Origin: DASXMX01 sp036495445
Lineage (GTDB): Bacteria > Planctomycetota > Phycisphaerae > Tepidisphaerales > Tepidisphaeraceae
Length of the DNA: 17,985 nucleotides
Direction of reading: 5' to 3'
Assembly: GCA_036495445.1 (NCBI GenBank)
Contig: DASXMX010000633.1
Coordinates: 1-17,985, forward strand
This document shows positions 1 through 5,272 of the stretch, in pieces (position 1 is the first letter of the stretch; every line of letters begins with the position of its first letter). A program made the translations under genes and the position numbers. The notes under the pieces are model-generated. The model was not told the DNA's origin. It saw only the letters and a program-made list of their open reading frames with translations, and did not search any database.

Positions 1-1
1 A

Positions 2-115
2 CAGTTCTGGTCAGCCGATGGCGTCGAGGCGATCCTCGCCCTGCGCGGGCTATGGCTCAGCCAGGACGATCGCTGGCAAAAGTACTGGGAAAACCGCAGC
101 GCGATTGTCAATTAA
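2..115 (+). CDS. Transposase, C-terminal end only (ISKra4-like)
   Basis: An open frame enters from the left edge and stops at a TAA at 113-115, giving 37 residues. They include FWSADGVEAILALRGLWLS followed by a WQKYW segment. This pattern (a Trp-Ser pair, then G-EAIL-LR, then a Trp-rich tail) resembles the extreme C-terminus of ISKra4-family DDE transposases as I remember them. The catalytic domain lies outside the window, so neither function nor intactness can be judged. If the call is right, the right end of the insertion sequence should lie in the roughly 95 bp before the hydrolase gene, but I could not identify a terminal inverted repeat without the left end. It could be another transposase family with a similar tail. 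Confidence 0.55.
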   Translation, partial: QFWSADGVEAILALRGLWLSQDDRWQKYWENRSAIVN

Positions 116-188
116 CCGGGCGCGCCCTGTGTGGCGCACCCCGTTAAAGCCATTGCGGTGATCGATTTCTGCCTTTTCGAACCGAGGC

Positions 189-201
189 TGTAGGGCCTAC
201 A
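189..201. promoter_or_regulatory. Perfect 13-bp palindrome just upstream of the hydrolase gene
   Basis: TGTAGG-G-CCTACA is a perfect inverted repeat with a single central base, ending 8 nt before the ATG at 210. It could be an operator, part of an insertion-sequence end, or chance. No Shine-Dalgarno-like sequence is seen between it and the start codon. Confidence 0.3.
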
Positions 202-209
202 TTCGCGAC

Positions 210-1001
210 ATGGCCACGCAAACCGTTCGCGGGGTGACGTTCCATTTTCACGATCGGGGCAAGGGGCTGCCGCTCGTGCTCGTCCACGGGTTTCCGCTCG
301 ATTCCCGGATGTGGGACGCACCGGTGTCCGAGCTCTCCAGCGACTTTAGGACGATCGCGCCGGATTTGCGCGGGTTCGGCCAGACGCACGCATCGGATCC
401 GTTCACGATGGAATCGATGGCGGACGACCTGCACGCGCTGCTCGAACGGATCGGCGCGTTGCCGTGCGTGCTGGCGGGGCTCTCGATGGGCGGGTACATC
501 GCGCTGGCGTATGTCCGAAAGTATCCGGCCGACCTCCGCGGGTTGATGCTGATTGACACGAAAGCGGAGGGGGACACCGCCGAACAGAAAGAGGGGCGGC
601 AGAAGACGATCGATCTGGTTCGGTCGCAGGGGGCGAAGGCGGTGGCCGAGCAGATGCTGCCGAAGATGCTGGCCGAGGAAACGCCCAAGCGCCGCCCGGC
701 GGTGGCGCAGGCGCTGCGCGGGCTGATGGAAGCCTGCCCGCCGAAGACGATCGAGCACGCCCTCCTGGCGATGCGGGATCGGCCGGATCAGTCGTCGAAC
801 CTTTCGTCGATCGCGATGCCGACGCTGATCATCGTGGGCGACCACGATGCGATCACGCCGGTGGCGATCGCCCAATCGCTGCAGAAGCAGATCCCGCACG
901 CCCAGCTTGTGGTGATCACCGGCGCCGGGCACATGGCTCCGATGGAGCAGCCAGCCCAGGTGAACCAGGCGATGGCGCGGTTCCTCCACAGCCTTCCCTG
1001 A
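210..1001 (+). CDS. Alpha/beta hydrolase
   Basis: A 263-residue cytoplasmic protein of the alpha/beta-hydrolase fold, close to the usual length for the family. Visible are the oxyanion-side HGFP motif (residues 26-29), the nucleophile elbow GLSMGG with Ser92, a likely acid Asp213 in VGDHDAITP, and His241 in GAGHMAPMEQP. The full Ser-Asp-His triad is therefore present and in order. The cap region (about 120-190) is short and charged. Substrate cannot be read from the sequence; related proteins include 3-oxoadipate enol-lactonase-like esterases and haloperoxidase-like enzymes. The ATG at 210 is chosen because the first beta strand begins within the next ten residues; no Shine-Dalgarno sequence precedes it. 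It is a single gene, converging on the cytochrome gene with 33 bp between the stop codons, and shows no sign of being part of the transposable element to its left. Confidence 0.9.
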   Translation: MATQTVRGVTFHFHDRGKGLPLVLVHGFPLDSRMWDAPVSELSSDFRTIAPDLRGFGQTHASDPFTMESMADDLHALLERIGALPCVLAGLSMGGYIALAYVRKYPADLRGLMLIDTKAEGDTAEQKEGRQKTIDLVRSQGAKAVAEQMLPKMLAEETPKRRPAVAQALRGLMEACPPKTIEHALLAMRDRPDQSSNLSSIAMPTLIIVGDHDAITPVAIAQSLQKQIPHAQLVVITGAGHMAPMEQPAQVNQAMARFLHSLP

Positions 1002-1034
1002 TCCCCTAGAGGTTTCCGGGACGACACGGATCCG

Positions 1035-1895
1035 TCAGAATCGAAAGAAGTCACTGCCGTAGACGACCAGTCCACCGAAGTGCCCGGCCGCGCCGACGAG
1101 GAGCGCGCTGGTAAACAGCACGCCGCGGAAGAAGAGGCTCCGGCGATGGCGGAAGACATCCCATTCCCCGGCGAGAGCTGTCACCATCGCCGCTGCCGCG
1201 GCGGCGGTGCCGAGCCAGCGGTGGAGCAATAGGGCTTGGCTGGAATCGGTTCCAAATCCGCCGAAGGAGGCATGGATCCACCCGAGCGCGCCGGCCGCCA
1301 CCGCGCCCAGCGCGCCGAAGATGACGCAGAATCGGACTACGGGACTGATGCCGAATCGGCCGCGCCAAATCCACCACGCCTCGGCCATCGCGCCCGCTGC
1401 CAGCAGGGCGATGGGGAAATGGACGACCAGCACATGGAGTTTGCCGAGCGCTCGCAAGATTCGACCGGCCACGGTCGCCGGGATCGGATCTTCGGCGACG
1501 CGTGTCGCCCGTTCTGAGGTGGGTGGCCTTAGCGCGGGCGGCGCGCCGGCCTCGATCCATTGGTGGATCGACTGCCGTTCACCCTCGGTGAGGTCTCCCG
1601 CCCTCGCGTCGTCCGGCGGCATGTCGCCGTCTGCGATTTTCGTCCAGAGCTTTGATGCCTCGGGATGAAACCGGACCACCAACTTGGGGTTCGAGGCGAC
1701 GCGTTGGAGTTCAAGGATGTATCCCAGCTTGCCCTTGGGGTGCGACAGCTTCGGCGAATGACACTCCGCGCATTTGGCGGCGAACGCGTCGCGTGCCTGG
1801 CCGCCCAAGTCGGCCGAGGGTGCAGAGGCGGCCGCGGATAAAACCGGCGCGCAAGCCAGCAGTGCAATGCCGATCAGTTGCCACATGGATCCCAT
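1035..1895 (-). CDS. Planctomycete-type cytochrome c with DUF2231-like membrane domain
   Basis: A 286-residue exported haem protein anchored in the membrane. Residues 5-24 look like a signal peptide. The cytochrome part follows, with the haem motif CAECH (Cys42, Cys45, His46) and a likely axial Met92 in GDMPPDDA, matching the planctomycete single-haem cytochrome domain. Residues 146-286 carry about four hydrophobic segments with LHVLVVHFPIALL, HRWLGT and GHFGGLVVYG, a pattern typical of DUF2231-like domains. The ATG at 1895 is preferred because AAGAGGA lies 8 nt upstream; the frame stays open much further upstream, but that stretch is antisense to the phosphoesterase gene. It follows the phosphoesterase with a 116-bp gap that holds a TGCA-N5-TGCA element. 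Role: probably electron transfer at the periplasmic face; partner unknown. Confidence 0.85.
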   Translation of the reverse strand: MGSMWQLIGIALLACAPVLSAAASAPSADLGGQARDAFAAKCAECHSPKLSHPKGKLGYILELQRVASNPKLVVRFHPEASKLWTKIADGDMPPDDARAGDLTEGERQSIHQWIEAGAPPALRPPTSERATRVAEDPIPATVAGRILRALGKLHVLVVHFPIALLAAGAMAEAWWIWRGRFGISPVVRFCVIFGALGAVAAGALGWIHASFGGFGTDSSQALLLHRWLGTAAAAAAMVTALAGEWDVFRHRRSLFFRGVLFTSALLVGAAGHFGGLVVYGSDFFRF

Positions 1896-1959
1896 GGCGA
1901 CGATCCTCTTCGCGTGCAACGCTCCGGAATACCAAGTGAGCCAATACGCGGATGGACAC

Positions 1960-1973
1960 TGCACGGATTGCAG
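1960..1973 (-). promoter_or_regulatory. TGCA-N5-TGCA element upstream of the cytochrome gene
   Basis: On the minus strand it reads CTGCAATCCGTGCA, 65 nt upstream of the cytochrome start at 1895. It shares spacing and most bases with elements at 3458-3472 and 5254-5268. It is a candidate operator or promoter element; the function is inferred only from position and recurrence. Confidence 0.4.
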
Positions 1974-2011
1974 CGCGCCGGGCGCAGCCGCCTTCGTTGC
2001 GGCAAATCGGT

Positions 2012-2968
2012 TTACTGCAACGTGGAATCGACTACGGCGAGCGTCCCGGCGGATGCGGAATACGTTACCTCCGTGAGCCCCAGCATCGTGCGGACCTTGT
2101 CCGCCGGGACGTTTTTCATGGGCCCCGGCGATTCGGCCTTGCCCGGCTCGGGTTGGGGGAACGCGGTCGAGCGGGCGGTGTGGAACGTCATCTTCCCCTC
2201 GACCTTTTGCACCACCTGGTGAATGTGCCCGTTCAGCACGCTCACGGAGCCGAACCGCTTGAGGTAGCTCAATGCCTGCGCGCCGTCGTCGGTGCCCCAG
2301 CCCCATTGGGGGTAGATCGTCCAGAGTGGAACGTGCGCGAAAACGACGATCGGCGTGCTGTCGCCGAGCCGGGCGAGGTCCTTCTGAAGCCAGTCGAGTT
2401 GATCGCGGCCGAGAACGCCCAGCGCGGTCTTGCCGTTGGTCAGGTTGGCGACGTTCACCAGGCCGACAAAGTGGACTCCCTTGTAATCGAAGCGTTGCCA
2501 GCCGGTGCCGAGCGTGCCTTTGCCGAACCGCTCGCGGTAGGCGGCGCCGTCGTCCACGAAGTAATCGTGCTCGCCGGGCACGTAGAACGAACGCTCCGCC
2601 CTGATCGACTTCATGATCTGCGAGACGGCGTCGAACTCCGCCGGCTTTGAAAGGTGCGTGAGGTCCCCTGTATGGAGGGCCAGCGTTGGCGGCGTCGGCA
2701 GGGCGTTGGCGCGCTCGACGGCCAGTCGGAACGTGCCGAGCACGTCGGTGTAGACGCCCTTGTTGAAGCCGATGTGGCTGTCGCTGAGCTGGACGAACGT
2801 GAAATCCGCGCCCGCCGCCGGCGGGCTCGCGTCGGCGAACGCGTGCGACTGAAGAATGCCGCCCTTCATCGCCCAGACGACGCCGGCGCCGGCCCAAGCC
2901 ATGCACTTGAGGAAGCCGCGACGGTCGACGCCGTCGTTGGAGTCATTGCGTTCGATGAGGTCTGACAT
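2012..2968 (-). CDS. Tat-exported metallophosphoesterase
   Basis: A 318-residue calcineurin-like phosphoesterase. The N-terminus has a twin-arginine signal (DRRGFLK at 15-21, then a hydrophobic stretch to about 38), so the folded, metal-loaded enzyme probably goes to the periplasm. Metal-site motifs follow in order: LSDSHIG (Asp63, His65), TGDLTH (Asp102), GEHD (132-135), FAHVP (His212) and GHIH (His248, His250). The third motif is normally GNHD; here Asn is Glu. The start at 2968 has AGGAG about 8 nt upstream. The gene lies 51 bp downstream of the cupredoxin gene on the same strand, and the gap holds the perfect palindrome GCGTGATCACGC (2990-3001). Substrate is unknown; co-location with a blue-copper protein and an ECF sigma factor suggests an envelope stress or redox role, not phosphate scavenging. 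The C-terminal third after 255 is not assigned. Confidence 0.88.
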   Translation of the reverse strand: MSDLIERNDSNDGVDRRGFLKCMAWAGAGVVWAMKGGILQSHAFADASPPAAGADFTFVQLSDSHIGFNKGVYTDVLGTFRLAVERANALPTPPTLALHTGDLTHLSKPAEFDAVSQIMKSIRAERSFYVPGEHDYFVDDGAAYRERFGKGTLGTGWQRFDYKGVHFVGLVNVANLTNGKTALGVLGRDQLDWLQKDLARLGDSTPIVVFAHVPLWTIYPQWGWGTDDGAQALSYLKRFGSVSVLNGHIHQVVQKVEGKMTFHTARSTAFPQPEPGKAESPGPMKNVPADKVRTMLGLTEVTYSASAGTLAVVDSTLQ

Positions 2969-2989
2969 TGGAATCTCCTAAAGAATGCT

Positions 2990-3001
2990 GCGTGATCACG
3001 C
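2990..3001. other. Perfect 12-bp palindrome between cupredoxin and phosphoesterase genes
   Basis: GCGTGATCACGC lies in the 51-bp gap between two co-directional genes, next to a looser GCGGG/CCCGC pair that runs up to the cupredoxin stop codon. It may be a weak mRNA hairpin that tunes downstream expression. There is no T-run, so it is not an obvious terminator. Confidence 0.3.
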
Positions 3002-3019
3002 GGGAGCGAACGCCCGCGC

Positions 3020-3367
3020 TTACTTGACAATCACCGTCCCGGTCATGTGGTTGTGGACCTTGCAGTAGTATGCGTAGGTGCCGGGGCGGGCGAACGTGAA
3101 CGAGTAGCTGTCGTCGGTGTCCAGCGCCTTGGAATCGAAGGGCGGGGGTTCGCCTTTGCCCGTCGCGGTGTGGGGGACGTCGTCCTTGTTCACCCACGTC
3201 ACCGTCGCCCCGGGCGCGACGGTGATTTCCTTCGGGTTGAACGCGAAGTTGTCGATCGTGACCTTCGTCGTGCCCGGCGGCGCCGCGGCCCGGGAGGCCG
3301 CGGAATGCGCGAGAACAACGCCGGCCGTTACAAGCACGCCAGCCAGCGGGATTGCGAACACCTTCAT
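3020..3367 (-). CDS. Blue-copper cupredoxin (plastocyanin/amicyanin-like)
   Basis: A 115-residue small periplasmic electron-transfer protein. Residues 1-29 form a signal peptide (MKVFAIPLAG, hydrophobic core, Ala-rich cleavage region). The mature domain has the type-1 copper ligands in order: His66 in DDVPHTA, Cys102 and His105 in YYCKVHNHM, and Met108. The short Cys-x2-His-x2-Met spacing and a C-terminus ending soon after the last strand resemble amicyanin or pseudoazurin-like proteins. The start at 3367 has AAGGA 7 nt upstream. It is the first gene of a run with the phosphoesterase and then the cytochrome; a TGCA-N5-TGCA element lies 91 nt upstream. It probably shuttles electrons to or from a periplasmic partner, for which the nearby cytochrome c is a candidate; this is inferred from context. 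Confidence 0.93.
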   Translation of the reverse strand: MKVFAIPLAGVLVTAGVVLAHSAASRAAAPPGTTKVTIDNFAFNPKEITVAPGATVTWVNKDDVPHTATGKGEPPPFDSKALDTDDSYSFTFARPGTYAYYCKVHNHMTGTVIVK

Positions 3368-3457
3368 GGCGGGTCCTTTTCTGATGGCCCTACGTTCTGG
3401 GCGGATCGTTCCGCCACCGTCCCGTTGACCGGTGCGGTCGCGGCGTTATTCGCGCGA

Positions 3458-3472
3458 TGCAAACTTTGCAGG
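3458..3472 (-). promoter_or_regulatory. TGCA-N5-TGCA element upstream of the cupredoxin gene
   Basis: On the minus strand it reads CCTGCAAAGTTTGCA, identical in 13 of 15 bases to the element upstream of the ECF sigma gene and in the same orientation to its downstream gene. It lies 91 nt from the cupredoxin start. It is a candidate shared regulatory site. Confidence 0.45.
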
Positions 3473-3519
3473 GATGGAGGCTGCGCGAGGCGGCGATGAC
3501 GAAATCGGTGGTCCTCCCG

Positions 3520-3562
3520 TTTTTCCCTCTCCCGGTACTCCGGGAGAGGGCAGGGTGAGGGT
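3520..3562. repeat. CCCTCTCCCGG palindromic repeat, copy 1
   Basis: Arms CCCTCTCCCGG (3525-3535) and CCGGGAGAGGG (3540-3550) are a perfect 11-bp match around a TACT loop. A T5 run lies on the left and a GGGTGAGGGT tail on the right. Copies 2 and 3 are at 3790-3841 and 17698-17731. It is a REP/MITE-like intergenic element. Confidence 0.75.
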
Positions 3563-3696
3563 GTGCCGCGCGACGGTGAAGCGTGAGATGGGTGTCGCCG
3601 GACGACTGGTCAATCAAGGCCGGGGCGTGCCGCCCCGGTCGGACCGACGGTCGGAGGCCTTTCAACGCGCGGCGCGAATCGACACGGGAAGCATTC

Positions 3697-3742
3697 GATC
3701 TGGCCCTTCGGCCCAACCCGGACCGACACGGTCCGGCTCCGA
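3697..3742 (+). repeat. 46-bp dispersed repeat, copy 1
   Basis: This stretch, with the inner palindrome GGACCGACACGGTCC, matches the reverse complement of 15284-15329 at 43 of 46 positions by eye. The differences cluster in one short stretch. Both copies are intergenic. Confidence 0.75.
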
Positions 3743-3789
3743 TTGGTTCCCCTGGTCGGAAACCGGACTGGATCGTGGGCGTCGCGCGG

Positions 3790-3841
3790 TAAACCCTCAC
3801 CCCAGCCCTCTCCCGGAGTGCCGGAAGAGGGAGAAAGGGGG
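3790..3841. repeat. CCCTCTCCCGG palindromic repeat, copy 2
   Basis: Arms CCCTCTCCCGG (3806-3816) and CCGGAAGAGGG (3821-3831) pair with one mismatch around AGTG. It is inverted relative to copy 1, with the ACCCTCACCCC tail on the left. It ends just downstream of the anti-sigma gene stop. Confidence 0.7.
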
Positions 3842-3860
3842 CTGGCTCGGGGCGACGCGT

Positions 3861-4616
3861 TTAGCGCGCGGAGTCGGTCGCGCGGAGGAGATTGCCGAAG
3901 TGCTGAAGCTCGTCCGGATTCAAATCGGAGACGGCCCAGAAGGTCATGCCGCCGCTGCTCCAGTGGACGAGGTTGATGCCGCGGTCGGTTGCGACGCCGG
4001 CGCCGGATTCGCCCGGCCAGACGAACAGGTTGATCACGTGCTGTCCGCGGCGGTAGACCAGCGCGGCGACGGGGCGGTCGTGCACGTAGTCGAGCCGCCC
4101 GCCTTCCAGCGGAAAGCCCGCCGACGCGAGTTGCCGAACCGGCGGCGAGTAGTCGATGTGCGACTCGAACCAGGGCTTTACCGTGTGCTGATCGGTCGAG
4201 GCGACGTCGAACAGCGTGTGAGGCGGTTGCAGGGACCGCAGATGCGATGCGAGGACCTCCCGCCGGTCGGCGCTGGCGATTGACGTCCGATCCGCCCACT
4301 GCACCGACCCCCACAGAACGACGCCGAGGAGCAGAGCCGCCGCGATGGCCGCCGGGATGCGACGAACGATCCACCCCGGTCGCGACGGTGGCGATTCATG
4401 GCGCACCTGCCGGACGATCGTGTCGCGCAGTTCGGACGGCATTCGGTAATAGAGCGACGGGTGCGACGCCGCCCCCTTGACGGCGCGGGCGGTGGCGAAG
4501 GCGTTCGAACACGCACCGCACTCCTGCAGGTGCAGTTCCAACGCCCGGGCGTTTGCGACGTCGAGTTCGTTGTCGGCGTAGGCGTGCAGGAGATCGTCGA
4601 GCTCGCGGCAGTTCAT
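3861..4616 (-). CDS. Anti-sigma factor with zinc-finger (ZAS-type) domain
   Basis: A 251-residue single-pass membrane regulator. The N-terminal cytoplasmic part has the HxxxCxxC motif of zinc-binding anti-sigma domains (His29, Cys33, Cys36 in LHLQECGAC), preceded by the usual DDLLHAYADNELD helix. A transmembrane helix spans about 86-107. The rest (108-251) would be periplasmic, with alternating polar and strand-like segments and a conserved-looking LVHWSSGGMTFWAVSDL stretch; similar C-terminal parts occur in other ZAS proteins, but the signal sensed is unknown. The true start is the ATG at 4616; the frame continues upstream only because the sigma gene overlaps. It overlaps the sigma stop by 4 bp (ATGA), so translation is probably coupled and the two proteins made in proportion. 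It should hold the sigma factor inactive until an envelope signal arrives. Confidence 0.9.
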   Translation of the reverse strand: MNCRELDDLLHAYADNELDVANARALELHLQECGACSNAFATARAVKGAASHPSLYYRMPSELRDTIVRQVRHESPPSRPGWIVRRIPAAIAAALLLGVVLWGSVQWADRTSIASADRREVLASHLRSLQPPHTLFDVASTDQHTVKPWFESHIDYSPPVRQLASAGFPLEGGRLDYVHDRPVAALVYRRGQHVINLFVWPGESGAGVATDRGINLVHWSSGGMTFWAVSDLNPDELQHFGNLLRATDSAR

Positions 4617-5209
4617 CGGCGGCCTCCGATCTGGCGCGGCTCGGCCAGGAGCGACGCGAGCCGCTCGCGGCCGCGGGAGAGCCGAGACATCACGGTCCCG
4701 ATCGGCACGCCCGTGACCGCCGCCACCTCCTTGTAGGACAGGCCTTCCATTTCGCGCAGGACGATCGCGGTGCGCAGCTCGAGCGGCAGCGACGCGATGG
4801 CCGCCCGAACCCGCTCCGCGTCCGCCGCGCGCAACAGGAGTTCCTGGGGATCGGCCTGCTGCGCGGCATACCCGTTGGCGTACTCGTCGTCCCACTCGAT
4901 CAGTTCGTCGCGCCGGCTGAACATGCTGATCGCGGTGTTACGGATGATCGCCAGCAGCCAGGGGCGGGCGTCGCCGCCGCGGAAAGTGCCGAACGCGCGA
5001 AAGGCGCGGGTGCAGGCTTCCTGGACGATGTCCTGGGCGTCGTGCTCGTCGCGCACGATCCATCGGGCCAGGTTGTACGCCGCGTCGAGATGACACAGCA
5101 CGATTTGCTCGAACGCGGCCGCGTTCCCAAGGGGTGGGGGCGGAGGCGGGCCACCTCCGCCCCCGGGGCATGGGGAAGGCTGGGGCGCAACACGAACCGG
5201 CGGAGCCAT
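4613..5209 (-). CDS. ECF-type RNA polymerase sigma factor
   Basis: A 198-residue sigma-70 family protein of the extracytoplasmic-function group. Region 2 runs about 31-95 (FEQIVLCHLDAAYNLARW, DAQDIVQEACTRAF, then PWLLAIIRNTAI). Region 4 runs about 135-185 (SLPLELRTAIVLREMEGLSY, then the helix-turn-helix around VPIGTVMSRLSRGRERL). No region 3 is present. The first 28 residues are unusual: a Pro-rich start, then five Gly and six Pro, encoded by a perfect GC hairpin. The ATG at 5209 is the only reasonable start because no in-frame alternative precedes region 2. It is translationally coupled to the anti-sigma gene. The start codon lies inside a nested hairpin (5194-5241), and a TGCA-N5-TGCA element lies 45 nt upstream, which may mean autoregulation. 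Likely targets by context are the cupredoxin and cytochrome genes. Confidence 0.93.
   Translation of the reverse strand: MAPPVRVAPQPSPCPGGGGGPPPPPPLGNAAAFEQIVLCHLDAAYNLARWIVRDEHDAQDIVQEACTRAFRAFGTFRGGDARPWLLAIIRNTAISMFSRRDELIEWDDEYANGYAAQQADPQELLLRAADAERVRAAIASLPLELRTAIVLREMEGLSYKEVAAVTGVPIGTVMSRLSRGRERLASLLAEPRQIGGRR
5136..5164. other. Perfect 11-bp GC hairpin inside the 5' end of the sigma gene
   Basis: GGGGGCGGAGG (5136-5146) and CCTCCGCCCCC (5154-5164) pair perfectly with a 7-nt loop. It encodes the Gly5-Pro6 stretch at residues about 16-26 of the sigma factor. In mRNA it would be very stable close to the start codon. Confidence 0.7.
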
Positions 5210-5241
5210 GATGCGCTACATCATCACGACTCCGCCGGTTC
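5194..5241 (-). promoter_or_regulatory. Nested hairpin enclosing the sigma factor start codon
   Basis: The outer arms GAACCGGCGGAG (5194-5205) and CTCCGCCGGTTC (5230-5241) match over 12 bp. The inner arms ATGATG (5208-5213) and CATCAT (5219-5224) match over 6 bp with a 5-nt loop. The ATG of the sigma gene (5207-5209) lies at the inner stem, and the only GGAG-like sequence is locked in the outer stem. This could restrict translation until the structure opens. The sequence pairing is certain; the role is inferred. Confidence 0.5.
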
Positions 5242-5253
5242 TTTGCCCGCGCT

Positions 5254-5268
5254 TGCAAAGATTGCAGG
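5254..5268 (-). promoter_or_regulatory. TGCA-N5-TGCA element upstream of the ECF sigma gene
   Basis: On the minus strand it reads CCTGCAATCTTTGCA, 45 nt upstream of the sigma start and just after the stop of the outer-membrane efflux gene. It matches the elements at 3458-3472 and 1960-1973. It is a candidate promoter or operator. Confidence 0.45.
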
Positions 5269-5272
5269 CCCG

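Larger units (their letters stand above)
3368..3860. other. 493-bp gene-free stretch packed with palindromic repeats
   Basis: No credible gene is seen between the cupredoxin start and the anti-sigma stop. It holds a TGCA-N5-TGCA element (3458-3472), two CCCTCTCCCGG hairpins in opposite orientation (3520-3562 and 3790-3841), a GC hairpin with arms CCGGGGCG/CGCCCCGG (3620-3638), and one copy of a 46-bp dispersed repeat (3697-3742). Its size separates the sigma/anti-sigma pair from the cupredoxin gene, so the latter probably has its own promoter here. Confidence 0.7.

Noticed and set aside
1035..2906. A 623-codon open frame on the minus strand covering the cytochrome gene and most of the phosphoesterase gene
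   Set aside because: Only the last 286 codons encode recognisable domains; the upstream part is a different frame of the phosphoesterase gene. A good ribosome-binding site marks the start at 1895.
3432..4283. A 283-codon plus-strand open frame across the repeat-filled gap
   Set aside because: It reads through hairpin repeats and antisense to the anti-sigma gene, with no domain or ribosome-binding site.
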